Position numbers and translations under genes: made by a program. The notes beneath the pieces were generated by a model, which was not told where the DNA came from, searched no databases, and saw nothing but the letters and a program-made list of their open reading frames with translations. This document shows, piece by piece, positions 1-8,284 of a DNA stretch of 40,827 nucleotides. Location: the NCBI RefSeq assembly GCF_001612745.1, contig NZ_BDBA01000116.1:1-40827 (forward strand), given 5' to 3'. This DNA is from Nocardia amamiensis NBRC 102102. GTDB taxonomy: Bacteria > Actinomycetota > Actinomycetes > Mycobacteriales > Mycobacteriaceae. The stretch's first letter is position 1. The number at the start of each line of letters is the position of its first letter.

Positions 1-482
1 GCCGCCTGCGCGGCAACCCTCTCCCGATGCACCGAGGCGTCGAGCTCGATCCACTCGATACCTGGGCTAGGCAGCCCTGCCCGATGGGCCGAGACGGTCA
101 CACCGAGCACGGCACCGGAGTCGGAGAGCATGTGCGCAATGCGATCCGCCGGGTACGCGGGATCGACGGGCACGTAGGCGGCCCCTGTCTTCGCGACCGC
201 CCACATCGCCAGCACCGACTCGACCGAACGGGTGATCGCCACCGCGACGAAGTCCCCTGGTCCCACCCCGTACCCGATCAGGTAACGGGCCAGCCGCGAC
301 GACGCCTCATCCAGCTCCCGATAGGTCAGCTCACGCTGGTCAGCCGGCTCGCCGGTGGGATTGTACCGGAGCGCGGTGGAGTCGAACGCAGTATCGACCG
401 CGGCGGTGAGCAACTGCGGGAACAGGAGATTGCGTGCTCGTGAATGATGGGCGCGACGTGCGGAACGACGTGACGGGGTCAT
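1..482 (-). CDS. Nonribosomal peptide synthetase, N-terminal adenylation domain (partial, runs off window)
   Basis: The minus-strand frame opens with ATG at 482 and stays open to the window edge (160 codons). The N-terminus is basic (MTPSRRSARR), followed by an adenylation domain. Core A1 is seen as LTYRELDEASSRLAR and core A2 as KTGAAYVPVDPAYPADRI. These motifs place the fragment at the start of an amino-acid-activating A domain, which loads a residue as aminoacyl-AMP onto a carrier protein. No condensation domain precedes it, so this is probably the loading module of an assembly line continuing to the left. The short basic Ser/Arg-rich opening is typical, as I recall, of Nocardia NRPS proteins. 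The substrate cannot be predicted because the specificity pocket lies outside the window. It is divergent from the FAD-linked oxidase at 959, which could be a tailoring enzyme. Confidence 0.88.
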   Translation of the reverse strand, partial: MTPSRRSARRAHHSRARNLLFPQLLTAAVDTAFDSTALRYNPTGEPADQRELTYRELDEASSRLARYLIGYGVGPGDFVAVAITRSVESVLAMWAVAKTGAAYVPVDPAYPADRIAHMLSDSGAVLGVTVSAHRAGLPSPGIEWIELDASVHRERVAAQA

Positions 483-595
483 ACGGTGGCGAGTTCACTC
501 TCTGGTCGATCAGTGTCCGCTCTGGCGATGGAGCCAGAAGCAGTGCCTCAAATGCGTGAACCATGACCCGAGCGTGCAGAACGGACCTTAGCGAA

Positions 596-612
596 CGCCG
601 ATCGAATCGGCG
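596..612. promoter_or_regulatory. 17-bp inverted repeat upstream of the NRPS gene
   Basis: CGCCGAT-CGA-ATCGGCG is a perfect 7-3-7 inverted repeat about 115 bp upstream of the NRPS start. A related half-site (CGATCGGCG) and a GGGGTACCCC palindrome lie at 636-653. This looks like a regulator binding region. No gene is evident in the rest of 483-958. Confidence 0.4.
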
Positions 613-905
613 CGCCGAGGTTGGTAAAACTCATAGGGGTACCCCGATCGGCGTTGTGCGATGACATCGTGTGATGCGAAGAACATCTGGATAAGAGGGT
701 TTTCAACTGGGAATCAAGTGTGACTGATATCACTCGGCCTCAACCAAGCTATTACTGCTCGCGGGTGCCCGCGCCACCGTCGAGCCACGGTCCGGCAGCG
801 CCGAATCATCCACTGCGACAGCGGCAAGAGCGAGTCGGCCGGCCCCTCGGCGTCGCAGGCCCACCTAGATCCGTGAGTAGGAAGTTGCCCCGGAACCACG
901 AGCCG

Positions 906-922
906 GAACGTAATTTACGTTC
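906..922. promoter_or_regulatory. Perfect 17-bp palindromic operator
   Basis: GAACGTAA-T-TTACGTTC is a perfect 8-1-8 inverted repeat. It is AT-richer than its surroundings and ends 36 bp before the GTG start of the FAD-linked oxidase. Its size and position are those of an operator for a dimeric repressor such as a TetR or GntR protein. No candidate regulator gene is adjacent. Confidence 0.6.
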
Positions 923-958
923 GGGTCGATGTCAGCGCAGCGGGTCGAAGGAGTGGCC

Positions 959-2566
959 GTGACGAGGTCGTGGTGGGGATGGGGAAACGTCGAGGACGCG
1001 GTCACCGGCGTCGAGCGAGCGGCGCTGACGAAACGCGTCGCGGCCCTGCTACCCGAGGCCGACCTCGCGGTACACGAGGCGCCCGATCCGGCGTCGTTGG
1101 ACGTGCCCGCCCCTCGCGTCCAGCCGCCGGGTTCGCTGGCGCACCTGGCGTCGGAAGAACTCCGTGATCGCGTCTCCCATGCACACGGGCAGGCGTTCCG
1201 CGACGTAGTCCGCAATCTGCTCGGCCGGGTCGATCATGTCCCCGATCAAGTGGTGCGGCCGAGGACCGAACAGGATGTGGTCGACATCCTGGACTGGTGC
1301 GCGAGCGCGGGCGTCGCGGCGGTGCCGTTCGGCGGTGGAACGTCGGTGGTGGGTGGTGTCGAACCGCGGTGCACCAGCGACTACGCCGGCACCATCGCAC
1401 TGGATCTCGCCCGCTTGGAGCGGGTCCTCGAACTCGACCTCACCAGCCGCGCGGCCCGGATCCAAGCGGGCATACTCGGCCCAGCGCTGGCAGCAGCCCT
1501 GCGCCCCCATGGCTTGACACTGCGGCACTTTCCGCAGTCGTTCGAGTTCTCCACGCTCGGCGGCTGGCTGGCCACCCGGGCGGGCGGTCACTATGCGACT
1601 GTCTATACCCACATCGACGACATGGTCGAGTCGATGCGAGTGGTGACGCCGATCGGGATCAGCGAATCGCTGCGGGTGCCCGCATCGGGCGCAGGCCCCT
1701 CGCCGGACCGCATGTTTCTCGGGTCCGAGGGCGTCCTCGGAGTGATCACCGAAGCCTGGATGCGACTACAGGATCGTCCGCGCTGGCGTGCCGGAGCTTC
1801 GGTGGTGTTCGACGATTACGGAAACGCCGTCGCCGCGACGAGGACGATCGCCCAGGCCGGGCTGTATCCGGCGAACTGCCGCCTGCTCAATCCGGTAGAG
1901 GCGTTCATCAATGCCGGAACCAGCGCCGCAGGGGGTGTTCTGGTTCTCGGATTCGAGTCGGCCGACCATCCGGTGGATGAACCGATGCGGCGTGCGGTGC
2001 AGATCTGCCGCGACCACGGCGGCAAGACACCTGACGGCGTCCGCACCACCGATTCGGCGGATGACACAGCGCGCCCGGGCGCAGTGGACTCCTGGCGCTC
2101 GTCGTTCCTGCGGATGCCGTATCAGCGCGATGCGCTCGCCGCCCAGTCGATGATCGTCGAGACATTCGAAACCGCTTGCACCTGGGATCGTTTCGACGCT
2201 CTGCGGGAGACGGTGCTCGCCGCGGCGACCGCCGCGTTCCGCTCCATCGGCGTGACCGGCGTGGTCACCTGCCGGTTCACGCACGTCTACCCGGACGGGC
2301 CCGCGCCCTACTTCGGCGTCTACGCCGGCGGCCGTTGGGGCCGGACCGTCGAGCAGTGGGACGAGATCAAGAACGCGGTATCGGAGGCACTCGAGACCTC
2401 CGGCGCCACCATTACGCACCACCACGCCGTCGGCCGCGACCACCGCCCTTGGTACGACCGCCAGCGACCCGACCCATTCGCCGCCGCTCTGCGCGCTGCC
2501 AAATCGGCGCTCGACCCGGCGGGCATTCTCAACCCCGGTGTCCTGATCGACCCGGCGGCGCGATGA
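959..2566 (+). CDS. FAD-linked oxidase of the alkyldihydroxyacetonephosphate synthase (AGPS) type
   Basis: The 535-residue flavoprotein belongs to the PCMH/vanillyl-alcohol-oxidase fold. The FAD-binding segment PFGGGTSVVGG lies near residues 122-132, then FEFSTLGGWLATRAGG near 195-210. A C-terminal His-rich active-site stretch (ITHHHAVGRDH) lies near residue 485, as in alkylglycerone-phosphate synthases. AGPS itself swaps the acyl group of acyl-DHAP for a fatty alcohol in ether-lipid synthesis; actinobacterial relatives are mostly uncharacterised FAD oxidases, so the substrate is unknown. I chose GTG 959 because AAGGAG sits 5 bases upstream; an in-frame ATG at 929 lacks a ribosome site. A 17-bp palindrome lies just upstream. 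It is divergent from the NRPS gene and could belong to that cluster or act in lipid metabolism. Confidence 0.85.
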   Translation: MTRSWWGWGNVEDAVTGVERAALTKRVAALLPEADLAVHEAPDPASLDVPAPRVQPPGSLAHLASEELRDRVSHAHGQAFRDVVRNLLGRVDHVPDQVVRPRTEQDVVDILDWCASAGVAAVPFGGGTSVVGGVEPRCTSDYAGTIALDLARLERVLELDLTSRAARIQAGILGPALAAALRPHGLTLRHFPQSFEFSTLGGWLATRAGGHYATVYTHIDDMVESMRVVTPIGISESLRVPASGAGPSPDRMFLGSEGVLGVITEAWMRLQDRPRWRAGASVVFDDYGNAVAATRTIAQAGLYPANCRLLNPVEAFINAGTSAAGGVLVLGFESADHPVDEPMRRAVQICRDHGGKTPDGVRTTDSADDTARPGAVDSWRSSFLRMPYQRDALAAQSMIVETFETACTWDRFDALRETVLAAATAAFRSIGVTGVVTCRFTHVYPDGPAPYFGVYAGGRWGRTVEQWDEIKNAVSEALETSGATITHHHAVGRDHRPWYDRQRPDPFAAALRAAKSALDPAGILNPGVLIDPAAR

Positions 2567-2889
2567 ACCGGCCCCAGCACCGCGCCGATAATGGCGAGCG
2601 TTCCGCGCACGTGCAGCGTGAACCACAGCGCGTGAAAGCGCACGGCATCACGTTCAGCAACATTCGGGCTAGAGAGTCGGGCCACCGTCACGCCGGATTG
2701 ACACCTTCTGGACGAGCGGAACAGGCGCTGTGTAGGCGGCGCCGACTCAGCTGAAAAGCCGTCGACACGTAGGGAATGCACCCGATCGCCCGGTGGACCA
2801 GCGCGGCGCGGAATGCCGGGAACCAAGCGCCGTTCCGCGCGGCCGGACCATCCGCAACGCGCGGCCACGACATCTGGCGAACTTTCAGC
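2567..2889. other. Intergenic region, no gene recognised
   Basis: About 320 bp follow the oxidase stop. Open frames here on either strand lack a convincing start with a ribosome site or any recognisable motif, and I call none. Confidence 0.5.
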
Positions 2890-2916
2890 GTTTCATTGTA
2901 TGTCTCACGCGGGTAA
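2890..2916 (+). promoter_or_regulatory. SigF-like promoter, GTTT-N17-GGGTAA
   Basis: GTTT at 2890-2893 and GGGTAA at 2911-2916 are 17 bases apart. The -10 ends 17 bases before the ATG at 2934. It resembles the mycobacterial SigF pattern but has the longest spacer of the sites in this window. Confidence 0.35.
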
Positions 2917-2933
2917 CAGCGTATCGTCGCGCT

Positions 2934-3464
2934 ATGCCGACAACGACGTCGATCGACACCGGAGCCGAACATCTCGCTTGCTGGGTCACCGTCGTGGGGC
3001 AACGTCTACACCAGTTGCCGACAGCAAACCCGGATGTCCAGCTCGCCCACGCGATGAGCGGATTCCTCGCGATCGGGCGAGCGAGCATGGCCCTGCTGAC
3101 CACCTCCCTGAATCCGACCGATATCCGAGACCACGATCTCGTCTTCGAAATCACGGCCGACGCGGAGCGCTGGCTCACCGACGCGGCCACGGAACCGGTC
3201 GTGAACCAGATCACCGACCGCGGGGAGCACATTCAGCGCTACCTCAGCCCCGCCGCGCTCGACACTGTGGCCAAGGCGCGCTTGCGGCACTGCGCACAGG
3301 CGACCGCGATTCACACCCGTGATTTGCTGACCGGCATCGACAACGACCCCACCGCGCCCGCCGATATCCGTGACCTCGCCCGCGATCTCGCGGCTCGCGC
3401 GAACGTCATCGCCACGGTCTATGCCGACGACCCGCAGCAGCTGCTCTCGATGTCCCGTCGTTGA
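2934..3464 (+). CDS. Hypothetical protein, 176 residues, mostly helical
   Basis: I do not recognise this protein. The start at ATG 2934 gives a sequence opening MPTTTSIDTGAEHLACW. The body is rich in Ala, Asp and Leu and looks predominantly alpha-helical, with no signal peptide or membrane segment. There are isolated Cys residues near 16 and 122 but no clear metal-binding cluster. A SigF-like promoter motif lies just upstream and no good Shine-Dalgarno is visible, so translation may be nearly leaderless. It ends 58 bp before the HypX-type gene on the same strand and could be co-transcribed with it. Function unknown. Confidence 0.6.
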   Translation: MPTTTSIDTGAEHLACWVTVVGQRLHQLPTANPDVQLAHAMSGFLAIGRASMALLTTSLNPTDIRDHDLVFEITADAERWLTDAATEPVVNQITDRGEHIQRYLSPAALDTVAKARLRHCAQATAIHTRDLLTGIDNDPTAPADIRDLARDLAARANVIATVYADDPQQLLSMSRR

Positions 3465-3522
3465 TCCACCCTGCCCGAGCCAGGTTTGGCTGGATACCGG
3501 GCGAATCCGCGGGGAGCCGAAC

Positions 3523-5172
3523 ATGACACAGCGTGTGCTGATTCTCGCCAGCGCGAACAACGGTCTGACCCAACGAGCCACGCTCGCGGTGCGCCGATCC
3601 GGGCGCACCGCACAGATCGCGATAGTGCACTGCGAATCGGATATTCGCCGTGCGGTCGAAGCGAACCGCTTCGATATCGCGGTCTGCCCGTACCTGACCA
3701 CGAAGATCCCTGCTGACATCTATCTACGGCGGACTTGCGTCATCCTGCATCCCGGCCCGGTAGGCGATCGTGGCCCGCATGCACTGGACTGGGCGATCAG
3801 CGAACGTGAGCCGCTATGGGGCGTGACGGCGCTGACGGCAGTCGAAGAGATGGACGCGGGACCCGTATGGTCCACCCGGACCTTCGCGTTGCCGTGGCGT
3901 CGCAAATCCGCCGTCTACAACACCGTCGTCGCCGATGCCGCGATCGAATGCCTGCTCGAGGCACTCGACAAGGCCGGTCGAGGCCTCTCCCCCACTCCGC
4001 AGACCGAGACGCCACAGCAGGTCGCGCATGCTCGGCCCAGGCCCGCCATGCGCCGCGGCGACCGGCGGATTCGCTGGAGCGACGACGCCACGACGATCCT
4101 GAGTCTCATCCATGCCAGCGACGGATCACCAGGCGCGTCGGCGACCATCGCCGACCTGCCGATGCTCGTCTACGACGCCGACCATGGGCGGAACGATCCG
4201 CCTGCTGCGCCCGGCACCGTGCTCGGGCGGCGGGAGGATGCCATCGAGATCGCGTGCGGCGATGGCAGTATCTGGATCGGCCGTCTCCGGTTCTCCGGAG
4301 GTACCGATCCTTCGTGCAAGGGTCCGGCTCCTCAGGTGCTGGCCAGGGCCGGCTTTCCGGTTCCGGCGTTGCCAATCGTCGACGAGACTCGGAAATCGCG
4401 GGAAATCCGGTATCAGCGCAAGGGCGACATCGGGTTTCTCACCATCGACTTCTACAACGGCGCGATGGGATCTGGGCAATGCCGAAGGTTGCTCGCAGCG
4501 TTTGCCTACGCGGCGGCGCAGAACACGAAGGTGCTCGTCCTCGAGAACGATGGTGCGTACTTCAGCAACGGCATAGACCTCAGTGCGGTGGATCTGTCCG
4601 AGGACCCCGAGGGAGAGGCCTGGCGGAACCTGTTGGCGATCAATAACGTGTGCCGGGCGATTCTGACCTGTTCCACGCAGGTCACGATCGCCGCCGTGAC
4701 CGGAAACGCCGGCGCGGGTGGCGTCATGCTCGCGTTGGCCGCAGACCTCGTTGTCGCCGCCGATCGTGTGGTGTTCAACCCGCACTACCGGACTATCGGC
4801 CTGTCGGGGTCGGAGTTCCACACCTACAGCCTGCCGCGGCGGGTGGGCGGCGATACCGCACAGCGGCTGCTGCGCGAGTGCCAAGCCTTGGACGCGGCGG
4901 GCGCCGCCGATCTCGGGCTGATCGATGCGGTGGCGCCGAGCGTGCGGTTCGACAGCTGGCTTGCGGAACTGGCCGGCGAGTGTGCCCATCCGGCTCGGTG
5001 GGGGGCGATGATGGCTGCGAAGCAGTCGCGGACGTTCGATCTGAATGAGATCGAGGGCGCTGAGCTGCGGCGAATGGCCCGGGACGTCTTTCGTGACGAG
5101 AACGAATTCCGCCGCAAGCGACAAGCATTCGTACTCGGGGATCTCGGGCACACGACCGTGGCCGGACTATGA
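3523..5172 (+). CDS. hypX: HypX-type protein: formyltransferase-like domain fused to enoyl-CoA hydratase-like domain
   Basis: The 549-residue protein has the two-domain HypX/HoxX architecture. The N-terminal formyltransferase-like half (about 1-170) carries the HypX signature HPGPVGDRGPHALDWAI. The C-terminal crotonase-like half carries GNAGAGG, NPHY and GSEFHTYSLPRRVGG, all characteristic of HypX. In hydrogenase-bearing bacteria HypX takes a formyl group from N10-formyl-tetrahydrofolate and releases CO for the NiFe(CN)2CO centre under oxic conditions. Length matches the family (about 550-560). The start at ATG 3523 has GGGGAG upstream. No NiFe hydrogenase or hyp genes are in this window, so either the hydrogenase lies elsewhere or the protein formylates or decarbonylates something else. 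Its proximity to an NRPS leaves a secondary-metabolite role open. Confidence 0.88.
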   Translation: MTQRVLILASANNGLTQRATLAVRRSGRTAQIAIVHCESDIRRAVEANRFDIAVCPYLTTKIPADIYLRRTCVILHPGPVGDRGPHALDWAISEREPLWGVTALTAVEEMDAGPVWSTRTFALPWRRKSAVYNTVVADAAIECLLEALDKAGRGLSPTPQTETPQQVAHARPRPAMRRGDRRIRWSDDATTILSLIHASDGSPGASATIADLPMLVYDADHGRNDPPAAPGTVLGRREDAIEIACGDGSIWIGRLRFSGGTDPSCKGPAPQVLARAGFPVPALPIVDETRKSREIRYQRKGDIGFLTIDFYNGAMGSGQCRRLLAAFAYAAAQNTKVLVLENDGAYFSNGIDLSAVDLSEDPEGEAWRNLLAINNVCRAILTCSTQVTIAAVTGNAGAGGVMLALAADLVVAADRVVFNPHYRTIGLSGSEFHTYSLPRRVGGDTAQRLLRECQALDAAGAADLGLIDAVAPSVRFDSWLAELAGECAHPARWGAMMAAKQSRTFDLNEIEGAELRRMARDVFRDENEFRRKRQAFVLGDLGHTTVAGL

Positions 5173-5239
5173 TCGCATCTCGCAAAGGCGAATCGGACTG
5201 CGGCGAGCGCGTGGCCGGTAGAAGATCGACAATGGTGGT

Positions 5240-6343
5240 ATGACGACGGTGCTGTTGGGTGGCGACGTCATGCTGGGCCGGGGTGTGGACCAGATTCTGC
5301 CGCATCCTGGCGAAGCGACGCTGCGCGAACGGTGGGTCGCCGATGCGCGAACCTATGTCGAGCTGGCCGAACGCGCGAATGGCGCGTTCGATTATCCGGT
5401 CGATTTCCGCCGACCCTGGGGTGATGTCCTATCGCTGCTGACACAGGTCGCGCCGGAGGTGCGGCTGATCAACCTGGAGACCTCGATCACCGCGGACGGC
5501 GCGTTCGCACCGGGCAAAGGCGTCCACTACCGGATGCACCCCGACAATGTGCCGGTGTTGACCGCGATCGCGCCGGTCGTTTGCGCTCTGGCCAACAATC
5601 ACGTCCTGGATTTCGGTATCCCCGGACTCGCCGACACCCTCGAAGCGCTCGATACCGCGGGTATCCGCCGTGCCGGGGCGGGTGCGGATCTGAACGAGGC
5701 GCATGCCCCGGCGATAGTGGAACTCGACAACGACCATCGGGTAGTGATCGTCTCGGTCGCCAGTGGATCGAGCGGGGTTCCGGAATCCTGGGCGGCGCGC
5801 GACGACCGCCCTGGACTGTGGCGAGTCGGCGAATCACCGAGCGCTCGGGCCGCCGATGACGTAGCCGCAAAGGTACTGGCGCACAAGCGTGACCACGACA
5901 TCACGATCGTCTCCGTCCATTGGGGTCCGAATTGGGGGTACGGAGTGGCGCTGAGTGAAAAACACTTCGCCCATCGGTTGATCGACGCCGGGGTCGACGT
6001 GGTACACGGACATTCCGCACACCATCCCCGGCCGATCGAGATCTATCGGGGCAAACCGATTCTGTACGGGTGCGGCGACGTCATCGACGACTACGAGGGC
6101 ATCCGCGGTCACGAGCGGTACCGCACCGAACTGCATTTGCTGTATCTCGTGTCCAGCGATGCCGGCGTGGTGGAAGTACGCATGATTCCGTTGCGCGAAC
6201 GGCATATGCGTCTGGAGTGGGCCGCCAGCGCCGAATCTCGCTGGCTGTGCGAGATGATGGAGCACATCAGCCACGGTTTCGGAACCCGCGTGGCGTCGCG
6301 ACCCGATGACTTCCCTGTCGTGTTCAACGCCGCACGACGGTGA
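5240..6343 (+). CDS. CapA family poly-gamma-glutamate-synthesis-like metallophosphatase
   Basis: The 367-residue protein shows the calcineurin-like metal-ligand motifs of the CapA/PgsA family in order: LLGGDVMLGRGVD at 5-17, NLETSIT near 78, ALANNHVLDFG near 117, VHWGPNWG near 228 and HGHSAHHPRPIE near 256. Family members are linked to poly-gamma-glutamate capsule export, but in actinomycetes most are stand-alone proteins of unknown role. No PgsB or PgsC partner lies nearby, so a capsule role should not be assumed. No signal peptide is obvious. The last 20 bp overlap the 3' end of the convergent hydrolase gene. Confidence 0.85.
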   Translation: MTTVLLGGDVMLGRGVDQILPHPGEATLRERWVADARTYVELAERANGAFDYPVDFRRPWGDVLSLLTQVAPEVRLINLETSITADGAFAPGKGVHYRMHPDNVPVLTAIAPVVCALANNHVLDFGIPGLADTLEALDTAGIRRAGAGADLNEAHAPAIVELDNDHRVVIVSVASGSSGVPESWAARDDRPGLWRVGESPSARAADDVAAKVLAHKRDHDITIVSVHWGPNWGYGVALSEKHFAHRLIDAGVDVVHGHSAHHPRPIEIYRGKPILYGCGDVIDDYEGIRGHERYRTELHLLYLVSSDAGVVEVRMIPLRERHMRLEWAASAESRWLCEMMEHISHGFGTRVASRPDDFPVVFNAARR

Positions 6344-6992
6344 GATGGCGGTGGAACCAGTCGCGGGCGAGATCCGCGACCTGTTCCAGCGCACCGGGTT
6401 CCTCGAACAGATGTGTCGCGCCGGGCACCACATCGACCTCGCTAGGGCACGGCATCCGCAGGCGGGCGGCCCGGTTGGCTTCCAGCACCCAGTGATCGTC
6501 ACCGCCGACGATGAGCAGGGTGGGCGCGCGGACCAGCGCCAGCCGCGGACCGGCCAGGTCGGGCCGACCGCCACGGGAGACGATGGCGGCGATCTCGGTG
6601 CCCGGTTCGGTGGCCGCCCACAGCGCCGCACCGGCGCCGGTGCTCGCGCCGAAGTAGCCGGTGGGCAGTCCGGTCAGTTCCGGGCGCGTCCGCAGCCATC
6701 GGGTCACCTCGACGAGGCGATGGGCGAGCAACTCGATGTCGAAAACACGCGAGCGGTCACCCTCCTCGCCAGGGGTCAGCAGGTCGACCAGCATTGTCGC
6801 CAACCCCGCCTGGTTCAGGACCTCGGCGACGAACCGATTCCTCGGACTGTGCCTGCCGCTACCGCTGCCGTGCGCGAAGGCAACCAGGCCGGTGCAGTCC
6901 TGCGGGACGGCCAGTACCCCCGCCAGCCGGGTGGATTCCGGCGGCACGATGACCTCTTCTGTCCGCGTCACGGGATCGGGTGCCGAACTCAT
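6324..6992 (-). CDS. Alpha/beta hydrolase of the dienelactone-hydrolase type
   Basis: The 222-residue protein has an alpha/beta-hydrolase fold. A first strand and oxyanion region reads FAHGSGSG near 40, the nucleophile elbow is GASTGAGA near 115-122, an acidic loop is GGDDHW near 167 and a catalytic-His region is ATHLFEEPG near 192. This fits the family in which the domain is often fused to, or encoded beside, a phosphoribosyltransferase in mycobacteria; here it stands alone. AGGAGGTG lies upstream of ATG 6992. The 3' end overlaps the convergent CapA-like gene by 20 bp. Substrate unknown. Confidence 0.8.
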   Translation of the reverse strand: MSSAPDPVTRTEEVIVPPESTRLAGVLAVPQDCTGLVAFAHGSGSGRHSPRNRFVAEVLNQAGLATMLVDLLTPGEEGDRSRVFDIELLAHRLVEVTRWLRTRPELTGLPTGYFGASTGAGAALWAATEPGTEIAAIVSRGGRPDLAGPRLALVRAPTLLIVGGDDHWVLEANRAARLRMPCPSEVDVVPGATHLFEEPGALEQVADLARDWFHRHLTVVRR

Positions 6993-7059
6993 CGAACACC
7001 TCCTGGTATCCGGCGTACCCGATCAGGCCCATGGTGCGCAAGAGGGTCGCCGACACCGG

Positions 7060-7812
7060 TCACTTGTCGGAGTCGTCCTCCGAAGCCTGTTTCGATGTGA
7101 TCACCCGAATACGCATCGGCAGGCGGAACAGACCCGTCGAACCGCTGCGGATCCACTGCGTGACCGCTGCGACGGCCGAGACCAGCGCGGCAAAGCCGGC
7201 CAGCAGCGCCCACTGGGTGAGCGTCGCGGAGGCGTAGGTGGCCTGCCCCATACCGGGCACCGCGAGTTTGCCATTGCCGAAGGCCCAGTTCATGAACGAT
7301 CCGATCTGACCGCCCAGATCGGTGGTGCGTGTGACCATCGCCCTCAACTGAGGGGCGTTGCTGTTGACGTGGAGCACGGTGATCATCACGAACAACGCGG
7401 TAGCAAGCGTGGACAACGTCGTCAGGCGGGCGAGCGCCTCGATGCGAAGCCGGAGATTCATCACCACCGCGAGGACGGTGACGGCGATGGCCGCGCTGGC
7501 CAGGATGGCCCAGATGCCCGTGATCTGTGCTGCGCGGGGTCTAGTTGATGACCAGATGTTCAGATACACCGTGTTGATCTGCATCCGGCCGAAGGCATTG
7601 ACGCTGACACTGCCGTCGGGACCCCGGACGGTCATCCACGCCTGGAACAGCAGTATGAACGTCACCAGGTTGCCAACCGCCGCCACGACATAACCCCAGT
7701 ACCCACGCAACGCGACCTGATACGCCTTCGGGCCGGTGCCGCTCGCGGCTGGTTCGGGCATGCCGTTCCTGTCGTGGGTTTCGTTCGCCCGCCAGGGTGT
7801 TGGCTGCACCAT
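7060..7812 (-). CDS. Hypothetical integral membrane protein, four predicted segments
   Basis: About 250 residues. Hydrophobic stretches lie near 40-60, 100-122, 133-150 and 203-222, giving four likely membrane segments. An extracytoplasmic-looking loop sits between the first and second. The C-terminus is basic then acidic (ends EDDSDK). No catalytic motif is visible. The start is ambiguous: ATG at 7812 is only two bases from a GAGG sequence, and the next codon, GTG, has better spacing; MPEPAASGTG at residue 18 is another option. The gene lies 67 bp downstream of nothing obviously related and directly upstream of the hydrolase gene on the same strand, so the two may be co-transcribed. Confidence 0.7.
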   Translation of the reverse strand: MVQPTPWRANETHDRNGMPEPAASGTGPKAYQVALRGYWGYVVAAVGNLVTFILLFQAWMTVRGPDGSVSVNAFGRMQINTVYLNIWSSTRPRAAQITGIWAILASAAIAVTVLAVVMNLRLRIEALARLTTLSTLATALFVMITVLHVNSNAPQLRAMVTRTTDLGGQIGSFMNWAFGNGKLAVPGMGQATYASATLTQWALLAGFAALVSAVAAVTQWIRSGSTGLFRLPMRIRVITSKQASEDDSDK

Positions 7813-8151
7813 AACCTCAGTTTATGGGTCCGGGCGATGTCCGACTTCGCCGGCAACTCACCTCCAGTGGGAAGCCTCCACCGCGGGCAGGCCACGCCGG
7901 AGCCCCAGGCCCGTTCAGGACGTCTCACATGCCAGGGCTCGGCGACGGGCGGAATCGGCCGGTTCAGCGCGCCGCGAGAGCCTCCACGGCCGGTCCCCAG
8001 GGCGGCGAACATATGCCGAATCGGGTGGGTCTCGGCTGCGCAACGATCTTGACGCGTGACTCCGTCCATGAATTGTGGACGGTTTTGTCCGGACGCCGCT
8101 GGACCGGCGGTATGTTTTCTGGTCGATAACTAGATCTGCGCCCTGGAAAAT
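7813..8151. other. Intergenic region, no gene recognised
   Basis: Open frames exist on both strands but none has a start with a ribosome site plus protein-like composition. I see nothing reliable until the repeats from 8152 onward. Confidence 0.45.
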
Positions 8152-8269
8152 TCACCCGGGGTGATCGTCCCGTTACGCGGCATCGCGGAACTTGACTTTT
8201 CCTTGCCTAGCGTTCGCCGTCCATACGGTGAACTATGAAATTCGTGAGTCATAGGTAAGAGTTCACCCA
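8152..8269. promoter_or_regulatory. Cluster of inverted repeats upstream of the small secreted peptide gene
   Basis: Three palindromic elements precede the peptide gene: TCACCC-G-GGGTGA at 8152-8164; GTTCgCC...GGtGAAC at 8212-8233, one mismatch; and CTATGA-N10-TCATAG at 8233-8254. A further GTTCACCC half-site lies at 8261-8268. The recurring TTCACC/GGTGAA element suggests repeated binding of one regulator. Confidence 0.45.
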
Positions 8270-8284
8270 AGTAGAAGGATCACA

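Noticed and set aside
27..443. Plus-strand open frame at the left edge
   Set aside because: It is the complement of a clear NRPS adenylation domain with A1 and A2 motifs on the minus strand.
5240..6343. Poly-gamma-glutamate capsule locus
   Set aside because: Only the CapA-like protein is present; no PgsB/CapB ligase or PgsC partner is nearby.
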